Shown here in pieces: positions 1 through 6,148 of a stretch of 6,154 nt of DNA. Under the pieces are notes generated by a model that did no database searches, was not told where the DNA came from, and was given only the letters and a program-made list of their open reading frames with translations. This stretch comes from Candidatus Vogelbacteria bacterium. Its GTDB lineage: Bacteria > Patescibacteriota > Minisyncoccia > Phycocordibacterales > XYD1-FULL-46-19. How positions within the stretch are numbered: the first letter of the stretch is position 1; the number at the start of each line of letters is the position of its first letter. The stretch covers positions 1 through 6,154 of the forward strand of contig JAPLZN010000156.1 of the NCBI GenBank assembly GCA_026395035.1, read 5' to 3'. Both the position numbers and the translations under genes were made by a program.

Positions 1-779
1 TTTTCATCTTTCGGCGTTTCCAAGAGTTCAAATCCCGGCCAGGATAAAACATCAAACACTCCGTATTTGGCGATCACCGCTTGTGCATCAGATACATTTG
101 TCTTATCAAACACGGTCGGACCCGACGCGACATCGGCTAAGTTATTTCTCGGCACATCGGAAAAGATTAGCGAGACAACATGAGCCGGATGCATTATTTT
201 TACCAGGCCGCCGCCTTTCACGACCGATAGATGCCGGCGCACAATATTCAGGTCTTCGATTGTCGTCCCTTTCGAAAAGGCCAGCTCGGTCAGTTCTTTA
301 ACTTGATCCAAATTCAAACCGGAGGGCATAGTGAGCAAAGCCGATCCTCCGCCGGAGATCGCCAAAATAACCAGATCCTTGTCGGTGAGACCGGAGAGCA
401 TCGCCACGATCTCTTTAGTAGCCGTAACATTTTGCTCCGACACCAGCGGGTGTGTGCCTACCAAGCTTTTTATTTTTTGGAAAGTCCCCGGCACAACATC
501 CAGAGCGATCCCCGCCGTGAGTTTATCTAAAATTAACGGTTCCAGTGTCGTCGCACTTGCCACCGCGCACTTGCCCACGGCCACAAAAAATACGCGATCA
601 AAATCCGCCAAGTTGACCGACTCATCTTTAATGAAGAGGATATCGCCTTCGCGCCGAACATTTTCCGCAAGGACCTTGGGCGTGAGAATCGCTTCATATC
701 CCGCTTCGAGAATTTCCAATCCGTCCCGCCGAAGCGGTGTCGTGGCCAAAGCGTCAAAATTCTTAATTACTCGGTCCAT
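1..779 (-). CDS. Glycerate 2-kinase (DUF4147/MOFRL family), N-terminal ~260 residues, truncated by the window edge
   Basis: Reading the minus strand from the ATG at 779 gives an open frame to base 1, about 260 codons with no stop. Seen motifs: a VGK turn near residues 68-70, GTHPLVSEQN (108-117), the glycine-rich loop ISGGGSALL (141-149), LNIVRRHLSVVKGGGL (177-192) and SDVPRNNLADVASGPT (207-222). These match glycerate kinases of the DUF4147 plus MOFRL type, which phosphorylate glycerate with ATP to 2-phosphoglycerate in the cytoplasm. Family members are usually about 420-450 residues, so the C-terminal MOFRL domain should lie beyond the left edge. The start is chosen because a -10-like box lies just upstream and the sequence begins with a typical helix; there is no good Shine-Dalgarno site. 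The gene is divergent from eno, whose enzyme consumes its product. Some members of the family act on hydroxypyruvate or tartronate-related substrates, so the exact substrate is inferred. Confidence 0.9.
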   Translation of the reverse strand, partial: MDRVIKNFDALATTPLRRDGLEILEAGYEAILTPKVLAENVRREGDILFIKDESVNLADFDRVFFVAVGKCAVASATTLEPLILDKLTAGIALDVVPGTFQKIKSLVGTHPLVSEQNVTATKEIVAMLSGLTDKDLVILAISGGGSALLTMPSGLNLDQVKELTELAFSKGTTIEDLNIVRRHLSVVKGGGLVKIMHPAHVVSLIFSDVPRNNLADVASGPTVFDKTNVSDAQAVIAKYGVFDVLSWPGFELLETPKDE

Positions 780-790
780 AATTACCCTAT

Positions 791-799
791 ATTTTACCA
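791..799 (-). promoter_or_regulatory. Extended -10 promoter for the glycerate kinase gene
   Basis: On the minus strand the sequence reads TGGTAAAAT, an extended -10 element (TGn plus TAAAAT), ending 11 bases before the ATG at 779. A start of transcription about 7 bases downstream would leave a leader of only 3-5 bases. No convincing -35 box is present at the expected distance. Confidence 0.45.
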
Positions 800-839
800 C
801 CAAACGGCTCGTCCGCCTACCAAAAGTCTGGAAATCGGA

Positions 840-845
840 TATAAT
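840..845 (+). promoter_or_regulatory. Consensus -10 box (TATAAT) for eno
   Basis: A perfect TATAAT lies 9 bases before the eno ATG at 855. Transcription starting 6-8 bases downstream would begin at about 852-853, giving a leaderless or nearly leaderless mRNA. No Shine-Dalgarno-like purine run separates the box from the ATG and no clear -35 is seen. It is divergent from the glycerate kinase promoter, with the two -10 boxes 43 bases apart. Confidence 0.5.
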
Positions 846-848
846 TGA

Positions 849-2141
<1,293 letters not shown>

Positions 2142-2151
2142 TTCGTATATC

Positions 2152-2181
2152 AAAAAAACCGCTCAACTGAGCGGTTTTTTT
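2152..2181 (+). terminator. Rho-independent terminator of eno
   Basis: A perfect 13-pair hairpin: A7 plus CCGCTC pairs with GAGCGG plus T7 around the loop AACT, starting 10 bases after the eno stop. The A-run before and T-run after make it symmetrical, so it could work in both directions, although no convergent gene ends here. Confidence 0.92.
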
Positions 2182-2188
2182 GATTAAC

Positions 2189-2217
2189 TTGACTTCTCAC
2201 ACCATCTATGCTACAAT
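2189..2217 (+). promoter_or_regulatory. Sigma-70-type promoter for the 80-residue membrane protein gene
   Basis: TTGACT (2189-2194) and TACAAT (2212-2217) are separated by 17 bases, with TGC directly before the -10 (extended -10). It is the best-formed promoter in the window. The expected transcription start is near 2224, leaving a leader of about 57 bases. It begins right after the eno terminator, so the small gene should be expressed independently of eno. Confidence 0.8.
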
Positions 2218-2223
2218 ACAAAT

Positions 2224-2280
2224 AGGCCGTATCGGTCATTCAATCTTGGCCCAATTCGGGCAATCTCGAAGGAGATCGTC
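2224..2280 (+). promoter_or_regulatory. 5' leader with strong Shine-Dalgarno site (AAGGAG, 2269-2274)
   Basis: The leader holds ATCTTGG (2243-2249), AATTC (2253-2257) and AAGGAG six bases before the ATG. GCCC (2249-2252) can pair with GGGC (2258-2261) in a short hairpin upstream of the ribosome site. The order and spacing of these blocks resemble the leader before the gene at 5565. No known riboswitch class was recognised. Confidence 0.55.
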
Positions 2281-2523
2281 ATGGTCCCGCAAATTCTCTG
2301 CTCGCCTTACACCTGGATCAGCTTAGGATTTATCTTGCCGATCCTGGCAATCATGGACGCCAACTTCGCTATCAAAGAGATCCAGGGCTATTACTGGTTC
2401 AATCCCCGGCAGGCGAAGAGCGAGATTGGCTCACAGAAACTGCTGATCGGCCTGATGCATTTCTGGCTCGTCCTGTTCGCTTCGATCCTCGCCGTGGTCT
2501 ATATCCATGGCCCGATCGGTTGA
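2281..2523 (+). CDS. Small two-helix membrane protein, function unknown
   Basis: An 80-residue protein that I do not recognise. It has two hydrophobic stretches, about residues 11-30 (containing D26) and 54-75, joined by a polar loop with K32, R43, K46 and K53. By the positive-inside rule this suggests a hairpin with the loop in the cytoplasm and both ends outside; there is no cleavable signal peptide. It is aromatic-rich around GYYWFNP (36-42). Evidence that it is real: a consensus promoter, AAGGAG six bases before the ATG, a stop followed 19 bases later by a strong terminator, and C- or G-ending codon preference (10 of 12 isoleucines are ATC), more marked than in the flanking enzyme genes. 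It sits alone between eno and gpmI with its own signals, so a role in glycolysis cannot be inferred from position. The codon bias could mean high expression or recent arrival. Confidence 0.82.
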   Translation: MVPQILCSPYTWISLGFILPILAIMDANFAIKEIQGYYWFNPRQAKSEIGSQKLLIGLMHFWLVLFASILAVVYIHGPIG

Positions 2524-2542
2524 GCCAGACCTTTCATCCCCC

Positions 2543-2581
2543 ACCGGACGCGCGACACCCCTGTCGCCGTCCGGTTTTTTT
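2543..2581 (+). terminator. Rho-independent terminator of the small membrane protein gene
   Basis: ACCGGACG pairs with CGTCCGGT and GCGACA pairs with TGTCGC, with one bulged C (2551) and a CCCC loop, followed by seven T (2575-2581). It is a stable GC-rich stem placed directly after the gene. Confidence 0.92.
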
Positions 2582-2583
2582 GT

Positions 2584-2612
2584 TTGGGAAAAAACCGGAG
2601 GTAAGGTAAAAT
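2584..2612 (+). promoter_or_regulatory. Promoter for gpmI, probably giving a leaderless mRNA
   Basis: TTGGGA (2584-2589) and TAAAAT (2607-2612) are 17 bases apart. The ATG at 2620 is only 7 bases after the -10, so the A of the ATG or its neighbour should be the first transcribed base. A GGAGG at 2597-2601 lies 18 bases before the ATG, too far to act as a normal Shine-Dalgarno site and upstream of the predicted start. The -35 touches the T-run of the preceding terminator. Confidence 0.6.
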
Positions 2613-2619
2613 ATAAAAT

Positions 2620-4128
2620 ATGCCGAATACTTACAAACCCGTTGCGCTGATTGTTTTAGATGGCTGGGGTTATCGCGAGGAAACGAAAGACAACGCCATT
2701 GCGGCCGCCAAGAAACCCTTTTTTGATTCCCTCTGGGCCAAATATCCGCATACTACCATGACCGCTTCCGGTCCGGCCGTCGGCTTACCAGTTGGAAAAA
2801 TCGGTTCCAGCGAAACCGGCCACCTGACCATCGGCGCGGGGAAAATTGTGGACACTGATTTATCCCGAATTAACCAAAGTATTGCCGACGGTTCTTTCGC
2901 CAGTAATCAAGTTTTGTCCGATTTATTTACCGCCGTAAAAAATAATAATTCCACCCTGCACTTAATGGGCCTCATTGGCCCGGGCGGAGTACACGCCGAA
3001 AGCGAGCATTTGTTTGCTATCTTGCGCGGAGCTAAAGCCGCTGGTCTAACCAAAGTCGCCATTCACGCCTTCCTGGATGGTCGCGACACTCCCCCGCGTT
3101 CGGGAGTCGAATATTTAAATAAATTGGAAACCGCCATCTCCGAGATCGGAGTAGGCCGGATTGCTTCCCTTACCGGTCGTTACTTCGCGATGGATCGCGA
3201 CCAAAATTGGGATCGACTGGCCAAGTTTTTAACCGCCGTGGAAGGAGGCGAAGGCAAAACAACAAACAAAAAACCGGCAGAAATATTGGCGGAAAAATAT
3301 GCCGCCAGTGCGGACGACGAACATTTGCCACCGATTATCTTCTCGGACGAAGCGGGGCAATCAACCACTCTGGCCAAAAACGACGGTATTTTTATTTTCA
3401 ATTTCCGTCCCGACCGCGTCCGGATGCTCACCCGAAAACTGCTGGACAAGCAGCCAGAAATGAACTGGGCCATCGCCACCATGACCGAATATGATGATGA
3501 TTTCCATTTGCCCGCCACTTTTAAATTGGAAAAAATCGAAGCGACGCTCGCCGGCCTGATTTCCGTCGCCGGATTGTCGCAGGTCCACATCGCCGAAACG
3601 GAAAAATTCGCCCACGCCACTTATTTTTTGGATGGCGGGCGGGAACAACCGTATCCGGGCGAAAAGCAAATTCTCATTGACAGCCGAAAAGATGTCGCGA
3701 CCCACGACCAGGCGCCGGAAATGAAAGCCAAAGAAATTGCCGACGCGGCGCTGGCGGAAATTTCGGCCGGCACCGATTTTATCTTCATCAATTTTGCCAA
3801 TGCCGATATGGTCGGCCACACGGCCAATGTGCCGGCCATCATCACGGCCATTGAAACTCTAGACCATGAACTGGCCCGCGTCGTAGAGGCCGTTTTGGCG
3901 GTTGGTGGCGTGGCACTGGTCACAGCCGACCACGGCAACGCCGAGCTAAATGTTGATCCACTTACTGGCGCGCCCCATACCGCCCACACCACCAACCCTG
4001 TACCGTTTATCCTGGTCGGAGCAGAAGCGAAACTAAAAGACAGTGGCAGTCTTGCCAACATCACCACCACCGTTTTGTCATTGCTCGGACAGCCAAAAGC
4101 TAAGACGATGGAAGATTCTCTACTTTAG
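2620..4128 (+). CDS. gpmI: 2,3-bisphosphoglycerate-independent phosphoglycerate mutase
   Basis: This 502-residue protein matches the cofactor-independent mutase (about 510 residues), which interconverts 3- and 2-phosphoglycerate using two Mn ions and a phosphoserine intermediate. All seven expected metal or catalytic residues are visible: D14 (VLDGWG), catalytic S64 (GSSETGH), D396 and H400 (ADMVGHT), D437 and H438 (TADHGN) and H456 (HTAHTTN). Substrate-binding motifs are also present: H125, FLDGRDTPP (151-159), GRYFAMDRD (186-194), FNFRPDR (260-266) and AETEKFAH with K329. The phosphatase-like domain is split around the inserted transferase domain (about 80-310), as usual. Small departures from the common form are GSSETGH for GNSEVGH and GPGGVHAE for SDGGVHSH. 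It supplies the substrate of the enolase encoded upstream. It has its own promoter, so is not in an operon with eno, and it stops 4 bases before the convergent gene. Confidence 0.98.
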   Translation: MPNTYKPVALIVLDGWGYREETKDNAIAAAKKPFFDSLWAKYPHTTMTASGPAVGLPVGKIGSSETGHLTIGAGKIVDTDLSRINQSIADGSFASNQVLSDLFTAVKNNNSTLHLMGLIGPGGVHAESEHLFAILRGAKAAGLTKVAIHAFLDGRDTPPRSGVEYLNKLETAISEIGVGRIASLTGRYFAMDRDQNWDRLAKFLTAVEGGEGKTTNKKPAEILAEKYAASADDEHLPPIIFSDEAGQSTTLAKNDGIFIFNFRPDRVRMLTRKLLDKQPEMNWAIATMTEYDDDFHLPATFKLEKIEATLAGLISVAGLSQVHIAETEKFAHATYFLDGGREQPYPGEKQILIDSRKDVATHDQAPEMKAKEIADAALAEISAGTDFIFINFANADMVGHTANVPAIITAIETLDHELARVVEAVLAVGGVALVTADHGNAELNVDPLTGAPHTAHTTNPVPFILVGAEAKLKDSGSLANITTTVLSLLGQPKAKTMEDSLL

Positions 4129-4132
4129 ATTC

Positions 4133-4152
4133 CTAAGCTAGAAAAAGCTTAG
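4133..4152. terminator. Weak hairpin between convergent gpmI and hydrolase genes
   Basis: CTAAGCT (4133-4139) pairs perfectly with AGCTTAG (4146-4152) across a 6-base loop. It lies at the junction of two convergent genes whose stops are 4 bases apart, where a shared terminator is expected. There is no T-run on either side, so it may be only a weak terminator or transcript-end barrier. Confidence 0.3.
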
Positions 4153-4645
4153 ACAGGAGAAGAACCACCGCAACAAAGGAAGACTCAATCAAAATCGCCA
4201 CCGACACATCCTTAATGTCAGTTTCTCTGGGAGCATGCATCCGATCGTGGAAACGCCGAAGGGTCAAGAGGATTTTATTTTTATTCCAAAAACCGTAGGC
4301 GATTTGCAATAGATCAGGCAAAAGACCGCCCAGACATCCAACTCCAACCAGCCAGGGACTAGCTCCGGTCCAAAACAGGAACGCTAACAATACCCCCAAG
4401 ATTAAATCGCCTCCGACGATCGAACCATCGCGAATAAAAGACCGACCGTAGGTAAAACCTTCCAGTGATTTTCGACTGCCAGTTTCGTTTCTTTTCAACG
4501 AATTAAGGTGGTCGCCAAGATTGTAGTGCGGAATCCGATCGGACAGATAATGAGAAGCTATCGCCGCCAAAAAAGCGACCACCGGATAACCCGGAAAAAA
4601 CTGGGCCACGCTCGCTCCGACAATCGCATGAGTGGTAAGAGTCAT
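4133..4645 (-). CDS. Integral membrane protein resembling YdjM/DUF457 metal-dependent hydrolases
   Basis: A 170-residue membrane protein. The motif layout resembles the DUF457/YdjM family annotated as inner-membrane metal-dependent hydrolases: MTLTTHAIVGA with H6 near the N-terminus, SHYLSDRIPH (31-40) with H32, D36 and H40, GGLLPDLLQ (106-114) with D111, and RRFHDRMHA with H133 and H137. These His and Asp residues could bind a metal. Hydrophobic segments lie at about 5-30, 76-93, 96-118 and 147-168. No substrate is known for most of the family, so the reaction is not assigned. The ATG at 4645 puts the THxxxG motif at the usual N-terminal position; no Shine-Dalgarno site precedes it, only A/T-rich sequence with TATAAT boxes. 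The SdpI-family gene lies 74 bases upstream on the same strand, so co-transcription is possible. Confidence 0.78.
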   Translation of the reverse strand: MTLTTHAIVGASVAQFFPGYPVVAFLAAIASHYLSDRIPHYNLGDHLNSLKRNETGSRKSLEGFTYGRSFIRDGSIVGGDLILGVLLAFLFWTGASPWLVGVGCLGGLLPDLLQIAYGFWNKNKILLTLRRFHDRMHAPRETDIKDVSVAILIESSFVAVVLLLSKLFLA

Positions 4646-4650
4646 TCTAT

Positions 4651-4726
4651 TAATTAAAAATTAGAAATTATAAATTATAAATTTTATACAAAATGCCTTT
4701 CATTTTTAATTTTAAATTTTTAATTA
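4651..4726. repeat. A/T-rich imperfect palindrome covering the spacer and the end of the SdpI gene
   Basis: TAATTAAAAATT (4651-4662) is perfectly complementary to AATTTTTAATTA (4715-4726). Pairing continues inward through about 4674 and 4702 with few mismatches (roughly 24 pairs, loop about 27 bases). The right arm includes the stop codon of the SdpI-family gene. It could end the upstream transcript, protect its 3' end, or be a dispersed A/T-rich intergenic repeat; there is no GC core typical of a terminator. Confidence 0.55.
4667..4679 (-). promoter_or_regulatory. Two TATAAT boxes upstream of the membrane hydrolase gene
   Basis: On the minus strand TATAAT occurs at 4674-4679 and 4667-4672, 21 or more bases before the ATG at 4645. 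A start near 4660 would give a leader of about 15 bases without a Shine-Dalgarno site. The surrounding A/T richness makes chance matches likely, and no -35 is evident. Confidence 0.3.
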
Positions 4727-5355
4727 GTCTCCCGGCGCCAATCAAAATAGGAAAAAATACTGACATAAATCGCCCCAAAAAGCACGGGACTAAGCAAAAA
4801 GTAAATCGCAAACTGTGGCCAGAAAAAAGCTCCGAGCGTTAACACCCCGGCCGCCCGAAAAACCCGGCCAGCCAATTCGTGAGTATGAAACCAAACTCGC
4901 CCGTTCGACATCGTCCACGGCGTTCTAATGCCAAAGATCCAGTTTGGTCGCGCCTCCGGCAAAACAACACCTAAACCGTAAATAAATAGGGCAAAAGCCG
5001 GGGTCAGAAAATCGACAAAATTAAATTTGAATCCCAGATTCCAGACCAAGGAAAGAATATGCACATACAGTAAGAAGGCGGACAAAAACAGCACAAAATT
5101 ATCGTAGTGTCGACGAAACGAGGCAATGTTTCGTCCGAGCGGATCAAGCCGAGGAAGGATCCAAAAGATCAGTGTCAAGACCGCCGACAACGCGGGAATA
5201 AAAACCACCATAAAGAGCTTGCCTTGGTAACCGTTTACCTGGCCAGAAATACCCCAATGCGAAGCCATTACCGCCGGCAAAAAAGGGTAGAGCCCCAGGC
5301 CCGAAATCAAGGCCCCGGCCGCCAACAGCCAGCTCGCGATGTATTTATTTTTCAT
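4720..5355 (-). CDS. SdpI/DUF1648-family integral membrane protein
   Basis: A 211-residue membrane protein with about six hydrophobic segments (roughly 6-25, 46-67, 86-107, 114-132, 167-181 and 183-203). It shows the DUF1648 signature LPAVMASHWGISGQVNGY (26-43) and the SdpI signature built on PNWIFGIRTPWTMSN (137-151) followed by VWFHTHELAGRVF (154-166). SdpI of Bacillus subtilis gives immunity to the SdpC toxin and relays that signal, but most homologues elsewhere have no known toxin partner, and none is visible here. I chose the ATG at 5355 (MKNKYIAS) because the hydrophobic segment starts right after it. In-frame ATG 5376 and TTG 5388 would add 7 or 11 residues. No Shine-Dalgarno site precedes any of these starts, but a possible short reading frame ends on the chosen ATG. 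It ends inside the A/T palindrome, 74 bases before the hydrolase gene. Confidence 0.88.
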   Translation of the reverse strand: MKNKYIASWLLAAGALISGLGLYPFLPAVMASHWGISGQVNGYQGKLFMVVFIPALSAVLTLIFWILPRLDPLGRNIASFRRHYDNFVLFLSAFLLYVHILSLVWNLGFKFNFVDFLTPAFALFIYGLGVVLPEARPNWIFGIRTPWTMSNGRVWFHTHELAGRVFRAAGVLTLGAFFWPQFAIYFLLSPVLFGAIYVSIFSYFDWRRETN

Positions 5356-5396
5356 AGGATGAATCCCGTTCTCCATAGCGAAGAACAAAAATTCAT
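5352..5396 (-). CDS. Possible 14-residue leader peptide overlapping the SdpI gene start
   Basis: On the minus strand an ATG at 5396 opens a frame MNFCSSLWRTGFIL and stops at TGA 5352-5354, so its stop overlaps the ATG of the SdpI gene as ATGA. The ATG is 6 bases after the extended -10 box, which would make it the first codon of a leaderless transcript. The overlap suggests translational coupling, which could explain how the SdpI gene is translated without a Shine-Dalgarno site. It is too short for coding statistics and could be chance. Confidence 0.35.
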   Translation of the reverse strand: MNFCSSLWRTGFIL

Positions 5397-5402
5397 TGTC
5401 TA

Positions 5403-5411
5403 ATTATAGCA
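5403..5411 (-). promoter_or_regulatory. Extended -10 promoter for the SdpI-family gene
   Basis: The minus strand reads TGCTATAAT, a full extended -10 element. The predicted transcription start is about 5395-5397, at the ATG of the possible leader peptide and about 40 bases before the chosen SdpI start. No clear -35 box is present. Confidence 0.55.
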
Positions 5412-5480
5412 AATCGCCACCCGCTTTCGGACTTATCTTTTTCCCAAAACATGTCATAATATTTTTCCCCCAACAACCCC

Positions 5481-5508
5481 TTGTTTATAGCTAATTAAAG
5501 ACTACAAT
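5481..5508 (+). promoter_or_regulatory. Sigma-70-type promoter for the 135-residue orphan gene
   Basis: TTGTTT (5481-5486) and TACAAT (5503-5508) are 16 bases apart. The -10 context CTACAATAC is the same as in the promoter at 2212. Transcription should start near 5515, giving a leader of about 50 bases. It is divergent from the SdpI promoter, about 95 bases away. Confidence 0.6.
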
Positions 5509-5514
5509 ACGGAC

Positions 5515-5564
5515 AGACCGATTTTTATCATCTTGGTAAATTCCAGCCTGAAAGGAGCAGGAAG
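5515..5564 (+). promoter_or_regulatory. 5' leader with Shine-Dalgarno site (AAGGAG, 5552-5557)
   Basis: ATCTTGG (5530-5536), AATTC (5539-5543) and AAGGAG seven bases before the ATG appear in the same order and similar spacing as in the leader at 2224-2280. The Shine-Dalgarno site fixes the start at 5565. Confidence 0.55.
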
Positions 5565-5972
5565 ATGTCCACACCAATCCTTTCCATACACGAAAGATTA
5601 AAGCTATCTTTGGACTTACAGCAAGTCATTGCTTCGTTCGCCCCCGAACATTTAGCACATCTGCACGATGAATTCGGGCCAGGAGACCTGACGATGGGAG
5701 AACGACTGAGTCATTTTGCCGGTCAATATAGTGAGATGGACGCCATCCAGTTCGCTTTCCGTTTCCGCCAAATATTTGGAGACAATTGGGATGATATTGT
5801 TTCCAGTGATAATTGGTGGTATGCCGGAGAGCTCTACCGTCACTCACCTACGGCCTTCGAGGCCGCCCTGTACTTTTTTGCCGCCAAGGGTTTTTTCGGT
5901 CTCAAACCGGAAATGATTCCCGAGGTTATCGCCGCGTTCGAACGACCCGGCCAGCAAACCCCCGATTCCTGA
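5565..5972 (+). CDS. Acidic soluble protein of 135 residues, function unknown
   Basis: I do not recognise this protein. It has no signal peptide or membrane segment, is acidic (19 Asp/Glu against 9 Lys/Arg) and rich in aromatic residues, including FRFRQIFGDNWDD (65-77), SDNWWYAGELYR (80-91) and LYFFAAKGFFGLKPEM (100-115). The sequence looks mainly helical, with Gly/Pro breaks near 38-40 and 110-118, suggesting a small alpha-helical domain. The C-terminal tail after about 127 (RPGQQTPDS) is polar and its codons form one arm of the terminator. Support for a real gene: promoter, AAGGAG seven bases before the ATG, and a dedicated terminator. It is divergent from the SdpI-family gene and monocistronic. 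A role as partner of that gene is possible but rests on position alone. Confidence 0.8.
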   Translation: MSTPILSIHERLKLSLDLQQVIASFAPEHLAHLHDEFGPGDLTMGERLSHFAGQYSEMDAIQFAFRFRQIFGDNWDDIVSSDNWWYAGELYRHSPTAFEAALYFFAAKGFFGLKPEMIPEVIAAFERPGQQTPDS

Positions 5973-6007
5973 ATTCTTCGCGAATTCCAGAATCGGGGGT
6001 TCTTTTT
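5957..6007 (+). terminator. Rho-independent terminator overlapping the end of the 135-residue gene
   Basis: AACCCCCGATTC (5957-5968) pairs perfectly with GAATCGGGGGTT (5990-6001). Inside, GAATTC pairs with GAATTC around TTCGC after a 2x2 mismatch. A TCTTTTT tract follows. The left arm encodes the last codons and the stop codon (5970-5972) lies within the hairpin. Confidence 0.9.
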
Positions 6008-6043
6008 CTGGAAAAAATTATACCATCGACAATTAAGGTCTGG

Positions 6044-6148
6044 ACACCAGGATTGAAAAATTTTGAGCGAGACGAAGAGAAAAATTAGAGCTGAGGTACT
6101 GCGAAAATTTTTCTCAAAGTTGTAGCCGAAATTTACAATCCTTGGTGT
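6044..6148. repeat. Large imperfect inverted repeat, possible dispersed palindromic element or structured RNA
   Basis: ACACCAGGATTG (6044-6055) pairs with CAATCC-T-TGGTGT (6136-6148, one bulged T). AAATTT (6058-6063) pairs with AAATTT (6129-6134). GAGAAAAATT (6077-6086) pairs perfectly with AATTTTTCTC (6106-6115) around a 19-base loop. TTAA occurs outside both ends (6033-6036 and 6148-6151). Together these make a long hairpin of about 105 bases. No protein start with signals lies here, no T-run follows, and no Rfam family was recognised. It may extend past the right edge. Confidence 0.6.

Noticed and set aside
533..757. A 74-codon minus-strand open frame inside the glycerate kinase gene
   Set aside because: It is in another frame of the same strand; the motif-bearing frame starting at 779 is the real one.
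2224..2280. A riboswitch in the leader of the small membrane protein gene
   Set aside because: Only a 4-pair hairpin is visible and no conserved riboswitch core was recognised; about 57 bases is short for known classes.
2597..2601. GGAGG as a Shine-Dalgarno site for gpmI
   Set aside because: It is 18 bases from the ATG, no other start codon lies at a suitable distance, and it is upstream of the predicted transcription start.
3180..4070. Three long minus-strand open frames (146-152 codons) opposite gpmI
   Set aside because: They mirror a well-conserved enzyme gene on the other strand and have low-complexity translations with no start signals.
5107..5403. A 98-codon plus-strand open frame opposite the SdpI-family gene
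   Set aside because: The translation is highly basic and featureless, while the opposite strand encodes clear SdpI motifs and membrane segments.
5813..6088. A 91-codon plus-strand open frame running through the terminator into the end region
   Set aside because: It overlaps the orphan gene in another frame and crosses its terminator hairpin, with no ribosome site.
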